A stretch of 64,000 nucleotides of DNA from Shewanella metallivivens (GTDB lineage Bacteria > Pseudomonadota > Gammaproteobacteria > Enterobacterales > Shewanellaceae). The notes beneath the pieces were generated by a model that was given only the letters and a program-made list of their open reading frames with translations, ran no database searches and was not told where the DNA came from. Shown here piece by piece: positions 26,395-34,677 of this stretch (positions within the stretch are counted from its first letter, which is position 1; every line of letters begins with the position of its first letter). The position numbers were made by a program, and so were the translations under genes. The DNA is taken from positions 435,800 to 499,799 of the forward strand of contig NZ_JAQQPZ010000002.1 of the NCBI RefSeq assembly GCF_028750675.1, written 5' to 3'.

Positions 26395-26733
26395 ATGACA
26401 AAATTAATTGGCATTATTTCGATTATCAGTTTGTGGCTATCAGCTAGTGTTTTCGCTGCGGATGCGCAGCACTGTGTATTACTCGACGATAGCTGGGGAA
26501 ATAGCTGTGGCTCTCCAGACTCATTGCAAATTAAAGTAAAGAACGGTTGCTCGCAAACGATTTATGTGAAGATGTGCATAGAAAAGAAAGATGGGAAATG
26601 GAGTTGTGGTAGTGATTCTTCGCTTGCCCCAGGTAGAACAAATACCGGTTTTTACACATGTCATGCAACAAGTCGGTACAAGTGGTCTGCGTGCACTGGT
26701 GGCTATAAAGAGTGTGGATTTAAGAACCTGTAA
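26395..26733 (+). CDS. Small secreted cysteine-rich protein of unknown function
   Basis: Protein of 112 residues that I do not recognise. A clear signal peptide (IIGIISLWLSASVFAADA-like, cleavage near residue 21) leads to a mature domain of about 90 residues with eight cysteines. Among them are KNGCSQTIYVKMCIEKKDGKWSC and FYTCHATSRYKWSACTGGYKEC (shown in parts). The many cysteines suggest a disulfide-stabilised extracellular or periplasmic domain. AAAAGG lies before the ATG. It is isolated between two long AT-rich spacers, with a hairpin in its leader, and no partner gene is near. The local setting looks like recently acquired or decaying DNA. Confidence 0.75.
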   Translation: MTKLIGIISIISLWLSASVFAADAQHCVLLDDSWGNSCGSPDSLQIKVKNGCSQTIYVKMCIEKKDGKWSCGSDSSLAPGRTNTGFYTCHATSRYKWSACTGGYKECGFKNL

Positions 26734-27166
26734 CATCTAAATAACCTTAAACCCCGTTTGCTTGGTGGTCAAAATAAGGTTTATAAAGGTGCCCACGCGG
26801 TTACCGTCTTGGTAGCCGTGTATACAAAATTGTCTGCGTCAATCATGACTTAAAGTAATTTCGTGAGGTCAGGGTAAACTTTTATAAACAATTCAAAACT
26901 TGTGCCTTAAGCTAAATTCTATCTAAAATTAGTCAGAAGTCATGACTGGAATTACTCAAATCAAACCTGAAATTGAGGCACTTGAATCCTTTACACAAAA
27001 GAACACGTTAACTTATCATTGCCTGTCACATACATCTTAGCCACACACATTTTAGCCAAAACTAAAAAACACAACAAACACTTGGAGCCCAGCTCAACAG
27101 CTCTGCTGGGACGACAAGAAGTGGCTTAGTAAGTTTACTATCATCTAAGATTAAGCCTGAAAAACA
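26734..27166. other. 433-bp intergenic region with hairpins, no gene seen
   Basis: Just after the small secreted gene are an inverted repeat AACCTTA/TAAGGTT (26743-26781) and an imperfect hairpin CACGCGGTTACC/GGTAGCCGTG (about 26791-26820). Either could terminate that gene. Near 27089-27111 is a 6-bp CCCAGC/GCTGGG hairpin downstream of the minus-strand dehydrogenase gene. The rest shows nothing recognisable. Confidence 0.5.
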
Positions 27167-28267
27167 TTACTGCTTGTTATAACTCACCCGATAAATTGCA
27201 TTGGCAAAGTCATCTGATATTAAGATTGAGCCGTCAGTAAGGGTCATCACATCCACTGGGCGGCCCCAGCTTTGCTCACCCTCAAGCCATCCGGTAGCGA
27301 AGGGGTTGTAGGCAATGACTTTATTGTCTTTAAGCTCAACCTGCATAACACGATAGCCGACTTTGTTAGTGCGGTTCCACGAGCCATGTTGGGCAATTAA
27401 GATTGATTGCTGAAAAGCTGAAGGGAATTGACTACCTTGATAAAACTCCATGCCTAATGCCGCAACATGAGCGCCTAACGTTAATACCGGAGGCGTGTTG
27501 AGTTTAGCTATTTTGGCGTTTGTGAAATCAGGATCATTAATGTTTGTGTTGTGCACATAGGGAAAACCAAAATGTTGCCCAATTTGAGTAGCATGATTAA
27601 GCTCATCGTCGGGTAAATCGTCGCCCATCATGTCGCGGCCGTTGTCGGTAAACCATAGCTCGCCCGTAACGGGATGAAAATCAAACCCAACACTATTACG
27701 CACACCTTTAGCCACAATCGTGGTTTGTTTAGTGTCGACATTGAGTTTTAAGATGGACGCAAAAGGTAAATCACTTTCACATACATTGCAGGGTGCGCCT
27801 ACGGGAATATATAAGTGTCCATCTGGCCCAAAGGCAATAAATTTCCAGCCGTGATGGGCTTTGCTGGGCAGTTTATCGAAAACTAATTCGGGTTTCGCAA
27901 TAATGGGTAGTGATGCCTCAATAGCTGGGTAACGCCAGATCTTATCCACTTCAGCGACATATAGGCTACCGTTATGATAAGCAAGTCCGGATGGCATAAA
28001 CAAATCTTTCGCAATAATGATTTTTTTATCGGCTTTAAAGTCATTATCATTGTCTATAAGCGCATAAACCTTGCCTGCTTTGCGACTGCCTACAAAAACA
28101 GTTCCGTTTTCACCAAGGGCCATCTGTCTCGCATTCTCTACATTCTCGGCATATAGATCAATGGTAAATCCTGCAGGTAATTGAATTTTATCAAGAGGCA
28201 AAGCCATCGTTGAGCCGATAAACACCAGATTACAGGTTAGGGCAGTAAATAATGTGGCTATTTTCAT
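27167..28267 (-). CDS. Secreted PQQ-type sugar/sorbosone dehydrogenase-like protein
   Basis: Six-bladed beta-propeller protein of 366 residues with a signal peptide (about 1-22), so probably periplasmic. It matches the PQQ-dependent L-sorbosone / pyranose dehydrogenase group: LPAGFTIDLYAENVENARQM, VFVGSRKAGKVYAL, NSVGFDFHPVTGELWFTDNGRDMMGDDLPDDELN and QHGSWNRTNKVGYRV are characteristic blocks. PQQ binding residues cannot be proved by eye, and no PQQ biosynthesis genes are in the window. It is the last gene of the minus-strand run and could oxidise an alcohol or sugar part of the substrate before uptake. The gap to the preceding hydrolase gene is 43 bases, with GGAGCAC before the ATG. Confidence 0.82.
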   Translation of the reverse strand: MKIATLFTALTCNLVFIGSTMALPLDKIQLPAGFTIDLYAENVENARQMALGENGTVFVGSRKAGKVYALIDNDNDFKADKKIIIAKDLFMPSGLAYHNGSLYVAEVDKIWRYPAIEASLPIIAKPELVFDKLPSKAHHGWKFIAFGPDGHLYIPVGAPCNVCESDLPFASILKLNVDTKQTTIVAKGVRNSVGFDFHPVTGELWFTDNGRDMMGDDLPDDELNHATQIGQHFGFPYVHNTNINDPDFTNAKIAKLNTPPVLTLGAHVAALGMEFYQGSQFPSAFQQSILIAQHGSWNRTNKVGYRVMQVELKDNKVIAYNPFATGWLEGEQSWGRPVDVMTLTDGSILISDDFANAIYRVSYNKQ

Positions 28268-28310
28268 AATGGCGTGCTCCTATTTATTGACTCACTTGTA
28301 CGACGTTTTT

Positions 28311-29096
28311 TTACCAATCTTTGATTATCTCTTTGACTATGGCTGCGGTGTTTTCAGGCTGTTCTAATGGGAACATATGGCCGCCCTTTGGCAATGCGAT
28401 TAATTCAATATTATTGAGCTTGGCAAAACGATAAAAATGTTTAATCGGAAAGATTGTGGTGTTTTCACCGTAAATCAGTTTTGCAGGTACGGTTAACTTG
28501 TTTTTGTACTTAGCAAGATTAGTCGGTAAATGCCTAAAAATATCCGCTTCTACGGCTGGAGAGAAGGTCAGCTCTAATCGTTGATTTCGTCGTATCGCTC
28601 CCGAATGTACATAGTCTTGTAGGCAGCGGCGATCAAAGTTTTTAAACAAAGCCTTCTGTGAAAAATATTCAACCAAATTGGTGTTTTCTGGCCATTGGTT
28701 CTGCCGTGTTTTTGCTTTACCGGCAGGGGAAAGTTTATCAATATAAGGCGTACGCTTAATAACACGCAATAAATGCGAAAACGCGCCGGTGACAACGGGT
28801 GGATCTAACATCACTAATCCACGAAACAACTCTGGGTGTTGGCAGGCGGCAATAAATGAAATAACGCCACCAAATGAGTGCCCAACACAAATCACTGGTT
28901 CATTTTGTTTTTTAATAAATTCAATTAATTCAGTGACAAGGTGTTGCCAGTTGTTGTGTATGGGGTACCGCGCATTATGGCCAAATTGATTGTGGGCAAC
29001 AGTGCGATAGTCGTTTTCAAATTCAGTAAGCAATGTTTTATAGCTTCCCGCTGGAAAGCCGTTTGCATGCACAAGATTAATTAAGGGTTTTGTCAT
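28311..29096 (-). CDS. Alpha/beta hydrolase
   Basis: Alpha/beta-fold hydrolase of 261 residues. The oxyanion region is LVHANGFPAGSY, the nucleophile elbow is VCVGHSFGGVISF (serine), and the catalytic histidine lies in LPKGGHMFPLEQP. The acid is probably in the KLIYGENTTIFP segment. No signal peptide is seen, so it is cytoplasmic. It is part of the long minus-strand run with two crotonases, a carrier, DUF2855 and an epoxide-hydrolase-like gene. Likely roles are hydrolysis of an ester, lactone or thioester intermediate; sequence alone does not decide. The spacer to the upstream crotonase gene is 90 bases, so it may also have its own promoter. Confidence 0.85.
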   Translation of the reverse strand: MTKPLINLVHANGFPAGSYKTLLTEFENDYRTVAHNQFGHNARYPIHNNWQHLVTELIEFIKKQNEPVICVGHSFGGVISFIAACQHPELFRGLVMLDPPVVTGAFSHLLRVIKRTPYIDKLSPAGKAKTRQNQWPENTNLVEYFSQKALFKNFDRRCLQDYVHSGAIRRNQRLELTFSPAVEADIFRHLPTNLAKYKNKLTVPAKLIYGENTTIFPIKHFYRFAKLNNIELIALPKGGHMFPLEQPENTAAIVKEIIKDW

Positions 29097-29186
29097 TGTT
29101 TGCTCTACAGAGTTAGCGATATTGTCGATTAAATTTATTCACTTATAAAACGAATTAATTGGCAATCGCACAATAATATCCCATGC

Positions 29187-30041
29187 TTAAAATATTTTTG
29201 TTGGATCAATTTGAAGCAGCTCAGCAAATTGCGGTTCGCGCTTTTGTGCTTTGGCTGTAAAGATTTCCATCATGTCGTTTTGTGGTTGAAACATGCCACT
29301 TTGCCACACCGACATATAATTTAAACTGTCGGCGACACTGTGATCACGGGCATAGTTAATCATTTCTTTACAACCCGCGACAGCTAAGGGCGAGCGGGCG
29401 GCCATTTCTGCTGCGATGCCTAAAACAGCACTAAGCATTGACCCATGGTCGTCATACACTTGATTAACTAAACCGGCTTGCTTGGCTTCTGCCGCAGGCA
29501 TTCTGCGACCCGTGTAGGCGAGTTCTTTTACTAAGCCAATAGAGATAAGCTTTGGTAAACGTTGTAATGTGCCCACATCGGCGGTCATACCGAGTTTGGT
29601 TTCTTCTATGCTAAAAAACGCGTCGCTGGTGCAATAACGGCAATCGGCTGCAGTGACCATATCAACGGCGCCACCAATGCAGCCACCTTGTATGGCCACA
29701 AGTACCGGCATGCGGACTGTTTCAAGGACATTAAAGCAATCTTGTAATTTAAGAACTAATCGGCGTAATTGCTCGTGTTTACGGCCTAATTCGATATTGT
29801 CATCATTGTTGTTTGCACTAAACACGGCTAAATCCATCCCGGCGCTAAAATGCTTGCCAGTTGATGAGATCACAATGGCACGAGCCGCAGATTGATGGTT
29901 AATCTCCTGAATGACGCTTGGAAATTCATGCCAAAAGTCGACATTCATTGAGTTAAGTTCATCTGGTCGATTAAGCACGATATGGGCGACTTTATTGTTA
30001 ATCTCAACGGTAAGAGTGTTATAGCTTTCCTGTAGACTCAT
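29187..30041 (-). CDS. Crotonase family, dienoyl-CoA isomerase-like (ECH1 type)
   Basis: Crotonase of 284 residues. The oxyanion-hole blocks are HFSAGMDLAVF and IQGGCIGGAVDMVTAADCRY. The segment EETKLGMTADVGTLQRLPKL, with its acidic residues, matches the delta3,5-delta2,4-dienoyl-CoA isomerase (ECH1) pattern more than ordinary hydratases. It would shift double bonds so that an unsaturated acyl-CoA can enter beta-oxidation. The next-upstream gene on the transcript is another crotonase, ten bases away. This fits a pathway whose substrate has conjugated or misplaced double bonds. Straightforward enoyl-CoA hydratase activity is the alternative. Confidence 0.88.
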   Translation of the reverse strand: MSLQESYNTLTVEINNKVAHIVLNRPDELNSMNVDFWHEFPSVIQEINHQSAARAIVISSTGKHFSAGMDLAVFSANNNDDNIELGRKHEQLRRLVLKLQDCFNVLETVRMPVLVAIQGGCIGGAVDMVTAADCRYCTSDAFFSIEETKLGMTADVGTLQRLPKLISIGLVKELAYTGRRMPAAEAKQAGLVNQVYDDHGSMLSAVLGIAAEMAARSPLAVAGCKEMINYARDHSVADSLNYMSVWQSGMFQPQNDMMEIFTAKAQKREPQFAELLQIDPTKIF

Positions 30042-30051
30042 GGTGATATCC

Positions 30052-30744
30052 TTATACTATTTTCGTTGTTAATGCGTCATGTTCTATTGCAGCATCTAAG
30101 GCTGCTAGAATGTGCTGACGTTCTTTTAATTTTGTCCCGTGATGGGCTTTCATATTCAGTTGTTGCATTTGGCTTGCTACTGCATGTGCGCTTTTCATGA
30201 GTTGCTCAGGGGCGACAACGAGATCTAGAAAGCCTGCGTTTATAGCGGCTTCTGGGCTAAAAAGCTCAGCATTAATGACCGCGCGCGAGAGGTAATTAAT
30301 AGGAATTCGATTACGCGCAATTTCAATACCAGCCTGGTGCATTGTCATGCCGATGGCCACTTCGTTTAACCCAATTTTAAACGTGCCACTGCAGCCGATG
30401 CGATAATCACAGCTCAATAATAAAAAGGCACCTTTAGCAATAGCATGACCACTGCACACTCCAATAATGGGAGTGGCGAAGGCCAGCATTCTGCGAGATA
30501 ACGTTGAGCCTGCAGTGACCAGTGCCATTGCCTCTTCTGGGCTTTTTTTCATGGTGTTTAAATCGTATCCGCCTGAAAACATCCCAGGCTGTCCTGTGAG
30601 TATCACCACAGCATTTTGTTGCTCTGCATCATCTAGCGCGAGATTTAATTGGGTAATGACCTCCGGCGATATGGCATTCACTTTGCCATTATTTAAGCTG
30701 ATGATATGAACATTATTTTCTATCGCTATATCGATTAATTTCAT
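30052..30744 (-). CDS. Enoyl-CoA hydratase/isomerase family protein
   Basis: Short crotonase of 230 residues. The oxyanion-hole region MFSGGYDLNTMK and the second block GVCSGHAIAKGAFLLLSCDYR are clear. The usual hydratase glutamates are not obvious around IGLNEVAIGMTMHQAGIE, where one glutamate remains, so it may be an isomerase or a one-glutamate variant. It lies 10 bases upstream of the ECH1-like gene, and the pair is probably translated together. It comes 29 bases after the bile-acid:sodium-symporter-type carrier, so carrier and enzymes appear to share an mRNA. The substrate is unknown. Confidence 0.85.
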   Translation of the reverse strand: MKLIDIAIENNVHIISLNNGKVNAISPEVITQLNLALDDAEQQNAVVILTGQPGMFSGGYDLNTMKKSPEEAMALVTAGSTLSRRMLAFATPIIGVCSGHAIAKGAFLLLSCDYRIGCSGTFKIGLNEVAIGMTMHQAGIEIARNRIPINYLSRAVINAELFSPEAAINAGFLDLVVAPEQLMKSAHAVASQMQQLNMKAHHGTKLKERQHILAALDAAIEHDALTTKIV

Positions 30745-30773
30745 GTTGCACCTAATGGGTTTGTTTATTGTTG

Positions 30774-31682
30774 TTAGTTTTTAACCACGGAACGAGTTAA
30801 CTGCCTCGCTTTTACATACTTAGCGTTCAACATACCGACTAAAATACCCGCAGTAAATAGCATGGTTAGCGTGTAAATAGCCGGAGTGAATGACATTTTA
30901 TAATTGGCGAGTAGGGTTAGTGCCATAAACATAGATAACGTACTGTTTTGCAGACCGACTTCGATAGTGATTGATGTTCGCTGCGCAAAATTAAGCCCGA
31001 AATATTTACTCGAATAGTAGCCTAAAAGCATGGTTGAAATATTAAGGATGACTGACACTGGTCCTGCTGCAATTAATGCAGGAATGACAATATCTTGTTG
31101 AATATACGTCAAAAAAATTATCAATAAGGTTAAAAATAAAATACCAAAACGTGACACATGCACCTGGGTGCTTTCTGCTATCTTTGGGGCGTATCGTCTC
31201 ACTAACATGCCTAGTGCAATAGGGACTATAGTCAGTTTCATCAGGCTTATCATGGTGGCGATAATGGGTAACTGAAATTCACTGCCTTCACCCATAAAGT
31301 GAATAAGGGAGTAATTGAGCACCACTGGTATTGTGAACACAGTAATTAAACTGGCTACAGCGGTCATAGTGACCGATAAGGCCACGTCGGCTTTAGCCAA
31401 GTGTGAAAACATATTGGACGTTGTGCCACCGGGGCACAATACCAATAACATCACTCCAACGGCGTATTCAGGTTCTAACGGCATAATATTGGCCAATGCA
31501 AACCCAATGATAGGGAGCAGTAATAATTGGTTGGTTAAGCCAATGGCCACCGCTTTAGGATATTTAACGACTCGCTTAAAATCGTTAACCACTAACGATA
31601 AACCCATTCCCATCATAATCAAAAAAATACATATAGGAATCACTTGTGTATTGACTAACGTTATCAGTTCCATGTTGTCCAT
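30774..31682 (-). CDS. Bile acid:sodium symporter family transporter
   Basis: Inner-membrane carrier of 302 residues with about ten hydrophobic helices, of the BASS/SBF family, which co-transports organic anions with sodium. Landmarks are IFLIMMGMGLSLVVNDFKR, then LLVLCPGGTTSNMFSHLAKADVALSVTMTAV and the late ITIEVGLQNSTLSMFMAL. The last two are the unwound-helix motifs that bind sodium and substrate. GAGG lies just before the ATG. In a run with a TonB receptor, hydrolases and crotonases, it is the obvious candidate for inner-membrane uptake of the pathway substrate. A bile acid is only one possibility, because members carry many carboxylates. Confidence 0.9.
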   Translation of the reverse strand: MDNMELITLVNTQVIPICIFLIMMGMGLSLVVNDFKRVVKYPKAVAIGLTNQLLLLPIIGFALANIMPLEPEYAVGVMLLVLCPGGTTSNMFSHLAKADVALSVTMTAVASLITVFTIPVVLNYSLIHFMGEGSEFQLPIIATMISLMKLTIVPIALGMLVRRYAPKIAESTQVHVSRFGILFLTLLIIFLTYIQQDIVIPALIAAGPVSVILNISTMLLGYYSSKYFGLNFAQRTSITIEVGLQNSTLSMFMALTLLANYKMSFTPAIYTLTMLFTAGILVGMLNAKYVKARQLTRSVVKN

Positions 31683-31737
31683 AATAACCTCGAGTAAACC
31701 TTGTTTAGTTAAAGAAACATCCGTTCATACACGTAAT

Positions 31738-32868
31738 TCATGACTTGTTAGGTAAGATTATCTGACCGATAGACGCCTCTGCGCTGCCAGCCAGTACGCT
31801 TTGATAAACATCATTTAGATTATCAAGTTGGTGGGTGTGTTTAATTGAAATTACGCTTTTACAAAAAGCGATATATTGTAATAAAGCCAGACTCATTTGC
31901 TTCATGGTTTCGCCAGCGCCCCAATCTAGAGTGCGCTTTTTCAGCTGTGTTGGTGCAAAAAAGAAGGTAGGGGTTGCGCCTGGAAGTTCAGTGCTTTGAG
32001 CGGTTTGGTCGAGCTCAATGTCATGATGTTGTGTCGCGCCGATGCGACAGGAGTATTTAAGCTTATCTGCAAAATGATGATGTATTGCAGCTAAAATGGT
32101 TTTGCCACCTGCCATATCCACCAGTATTGAGCTGACATTATTTGCTAGGTCTTGGATGCGTTGATAACTGATGACTTTGTCATAGCAATTGAGCCTTTCT
32201 ACAAATGCTATGTTGGCCTCCGAAGTTATGCCTATCGCGGGGCGATCACCCCGTTGCTTAATGTTAAAGGCGAGGGCAATACTGGTTTTACTTGATGCAC
32301 TGGTGATGAGATATTGTTCGGCATCAAAATACTGGTTATCGCACATAAAATCATCAACTAACCATGAGGTGGTAAATAATCCTCTAAGTAAAATGTCGTA
32401 ATCTTCGTTTTGTGGTTGATAAAATGGATTGGCACTAACACGGTCAAACTTACTGTATACCGGTGACAAAACTTCTCTGCATGGGCTGATATCGCTAAAG
32501 CCTCCCTGATTAACTTGGCCAGCTAAAACGATGAAATGCGTTGCCATAGGCATAAAGCCCCATACTCTTTCGCCGATTAATACTTGGTCATGTTTTGATG
32601 CGATAACTTCTGCATAGCCCATGACGGGTAAACGTCCCCAATGTTGTGGTTTGCTTGATGGAAAAAAATGCCAGTAACCCAATGCATCACCGGTAATACC
32701 ATAGCTAATGTTATTTGCTGTGAGTGCAAACTTGTCTATCCGCAAAAGCACTTCGTTATGGGCTAAGGGGGCTGATACCGATAAGTCGATGATCCGAGTT
32801 GTGCTTAAATTATGTTTTTCGACTTCAAATACGCATGCTCGGATTTGATTTTGTTCAATCTCTGTCAT
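31738..32868 (-). CDS. DUF2855 family protein
   Basis: Protein of 376 residues that I recognise only as DUF2855. It looks like a distant relative of medium-chain reductases: APLAHNEVLLRIDKFALTANNISYGITGD near the N terminus resembles the quinone-oxidoreductase entry region. YLITSASSKTSIALAFNIKQRG and a later IGITSEANIAFVERL resemble its cofactor domain. A late FFFAPTQLKKRTLDWGAGE block is characteristic of the family. No proven function is known to me. Its place among crotonases, a carrier and hydrolases suggests a redox or lyase step on the same substrate. It starts 18 bases after the upstream hydrolase gene. Confidence 0.8.
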   Translation of the reverse strand: MTEIEQNQIRACVFEVEKHNLSTTRIIDLSVSAPLAHNEVLLRIDKFALTANNISYGITGDALGYWHFFPSSKPQHWGRLPVMGYAEVIASKHDQVLIGERVWGFMPMATHFIVLAGQVNQGGFSDISPCREVLSPVYSKFDRVSANPFYQPQNEDYDILLRGLFTTSWLVDDFMCDNQYFDAEQYLITSASSKTSIALAFNIKQRGDRPAIGITSEANIAFVERLNCYDKVISYQRIQDLANNVSSILVDMAGGKTILAAIHHHFADKLKYSCRIGATQHHDIELDQTAQSTELPGATPTFFFAPTQLKKRTLDWGAGETMKQMSLALLQYIAFCKSVISIKHTHQLDNLNDVYQSVLAGSAEASIGQIILPNKS

Positions 32869-32886
32869 AACACACCTTTATGGTTA

Positions 32887-33828
32887 TTATTTTGATGGGT
32901 TTATAAATTCATTGATTGCTTGATTCACTTCATCGGGGCGTTCGTGTTGGATCCAGTGACTGGTATTGGGAAATCGTTTGATAGTGCAATGTGCTACGTA
33001 ATCGAGTAATCCATCGAGGTTTTCATTAACGAATGCCAAATCTTGCTCGCCCCAAAGCACCAGCGTAGGTATGTTTAGTCGAATATTGGGGATTTTGATT
33101 TCACTCGTGGGCTTAACTTGAGTTGCACTGGTTGAGTGATGTTCACTTTGCTTATGAGCGGTTTCTTTCTCCGCCAGTTGTGGCATTGCACGATAATATT
33201 GCAGCATGCCATTAATCGCGCCCGGTTGCTGCCAAACATGGCGATATGTGTCGATGATCTCAGGGGTAAAAAATGCACTCGTTTGACACTGAAAAATATT
33301 ATCAGTGAGATAACGGTAATGATGTTGAGTTAATAATCGTTCACCATCGCTGCCTATAAGTTCATGAATATAATTACTTTTACTCCGTTGGCGAGGGTTG
33401 TTGATCATTTCGCGAGTAAAAGTACTGGGATGAGCGGCATTTAGTATGATCAATTGCTGTAAAAGATGTGGTTTAAACGCTGCTAATGGCCATGCGATGG
33501 CGCCACCCCAATCATGCGCCACCAACGTAACAGGATGGTCTGGACTTAATGCAGTAATGAATTTACTGATAATATTAATCAGATTAGGCAGGGCATAAAA
33601 GTCAATATTTTGAGGCTTTTCGCTGAGATTGTACCCCGGTAAGTCAGGTGCAATAACCCGATATTGTTTGGCAAAAAACGCGAGTTGTTTATTCCATGTT
33701 CCCCAAAACTCTGGGAATCCATGTAAAAAAACAATCGTTTCTATCGATGGTTGAACGGTCTGAGGGCCTGACTCAACATAATGAATATTGATATCATCGA
33801 TTAGTATATGGTTATGTGTGAGTGTCAT
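32887..33828 (-). CDS. Epoxide hydrolase / haloalkane dehalogenase-like alpha/beta hydrolase
   Basis: Alpha/beta hydrolase of 313 residues. Its nucleophile is an aspartate, as in epoxide hydrolases and dehalogenases (LVAHDWGGAIAWPL). The HGFPEFWGTWNKQL oxyanion region, the cap-domain tyrosines near YYRAMPQ, the acid in LWGEQDLAFV and the histidine in NTSHWIQHERPDEV also fit. An in-frame TTG eight codons earlier is possible, but I prefer the ATG at 33828. It probably opens an epoxide or removes a leaving group from a pathway intermediate, which distinguishes this route from plain fatty-acid oxidation. Confidence 0.87.
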   Translation of the reverse strand: MTLTHNHILIDDINIHYVESGPQTVQPSIETIVFLHGFPEFWGTWNKQLAFFAKQYRVIAPDLPGYNLSEKPQNIDFYALPNLINIISKFITALSPDHPVTLVAHDWGGAIAWPLAAFKPHLLQQLIILNAAHPSTFTREMINNPRQRSKSNYIHELIGSDGERLLTQHHYRYLTDNIFQCQTSAFFTPEIIDTYRHVWQQPGAINGMLQYYRAMPQLAEKETAHKQSEHHSTSATQVKPTSEIKIPNIRLNIPTLVLWGEQDLAFVNENLDGLLDYVAHCTIKRFPNTSHWIQHERPDEVNQAINEFINPSK

Positions 33829-33883
33829 ATGCAATCTCAATGTTAAAACCAATTAGCGTTAAGTCAGCTCAAATCGCAGTTGT

Positions 33884-34546
33884 TTAGTCAAAAAATGTTA
33901 CTGCAGTCTCTAAGGTTTCACGTTCAGTACGGGTACGGTTAACAGCGGCGTTATCATCGGCATAGCCAAAAGACATACCAAATAAAATGCCACGCTCATC
34001 GGGTAAACCTAAGATTTCACGAACCGGATCGGGAAATTGCCCTAATGCACCTTGCATACAATTTGCCACGCCATGTTCTGCCATCACTAATGATAAGGTT
34101 TGCGCATAAATGCCTAAATCGACCGCACCCATAATGTCCAGGTACTTATCCATAGTAAAAAATACCGCATGGGGCGCATCAAAAAACTGCCAGTTACGTA
34201 CCATGGCCATTTGACGGGCTTTTTTGTCTTCTCGGGTAATACCCACTGAGCTGTATAGTGCATTTGCAGAACCAAATTGACGTTCACGGTGTACACTTTG
34301 ATATTGCGGTAACCAATTAAAGTCAGGATTGGGGGTTGCACCGCTCATTAACGTTTCAATAAATTTTGCCTTTAATTTATCTTTCGTCGCACCTGAAACC
34401 ACACAAGATTGCCAAGGTTGTACGTTACAGTTTGAGGGTGATAACTGAGCACTGGAAAAAATCTGTTTTAAAACATTTTCTGGTACAGGCTTGGGTTGAA
34501 ATGCACGAACGGAATAACGATTTTGTAAAATAGATTCTATAGACAT
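33884..34546 (-). CDS. Nitroreductase family FMN oxidoreductase
   Basis: FMN-dependent NAD(P)H oxidoreductase of 220 residues. The phosphate-binding start is RYSVRAFQPKPVPE, followed by SPSNCNVQPWQSCVVSG, AEHGVANCMQGALGQFPD and LPDERGILFGMSFGYADD, all standard for the family. The physiological substrate is unlikely to be a nitro compound; members also reduce enones, quinones or flavins, or desaturate. It is the first gene after the TonB receptor in the same direction, 131 bases away, and starts the enzyme part of the minus-strand run. A moderate hairpin lies in the gap, so it may be expressed by partial read-through from the receptor promoter. Confidence 0.9.
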   Translation of the reverse strand: MSIESILQNRYSVRAFQPKPVPENVLKQIFSSAQLSPSNCNVQPWQSCVVSGATKDKLKAKFIETLMSGATPNPDFNWLPQYQSVHRERQFGSANALYSSVGITREDKKARQMAMVRNWQFFDAPHAVFFTMDKYLDIMGAVDLGIYAQTLSLVMAEHGVANCMQGALGQFPDPVREILGLPDERGILFGMSFGYADDNAAVNRTRTERETLETAVTFFD

Positions 34547-34623
34547 AGTGACAACTCTTATTGTAATTAATCATGTGGTTGATAGTGTAATTCTGTGTAC
34601 TAATATTGCTTGTTGTTCAACAT

Positions 34624-34653
34624 CTGCGGCATCAGAAATTGCTGATACCGCAG
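34624..34653 (-). terminator. Hairpin between receptor and nitroreductase genes
   Basis: An 11-bp stem with one mismatch (CTGCGG..ATCAG pairing with CTGAT..CCGCAG) and a 6-base loop, just downstream of the receptor stop codon. No T-run follows on the minus strand, so it is at best a partial terminator or an mRNA-processing barrier. Confidence 0.35.
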
Positions 34654-34677
34654 AACATTTTTTAAACATGGAGCTAA

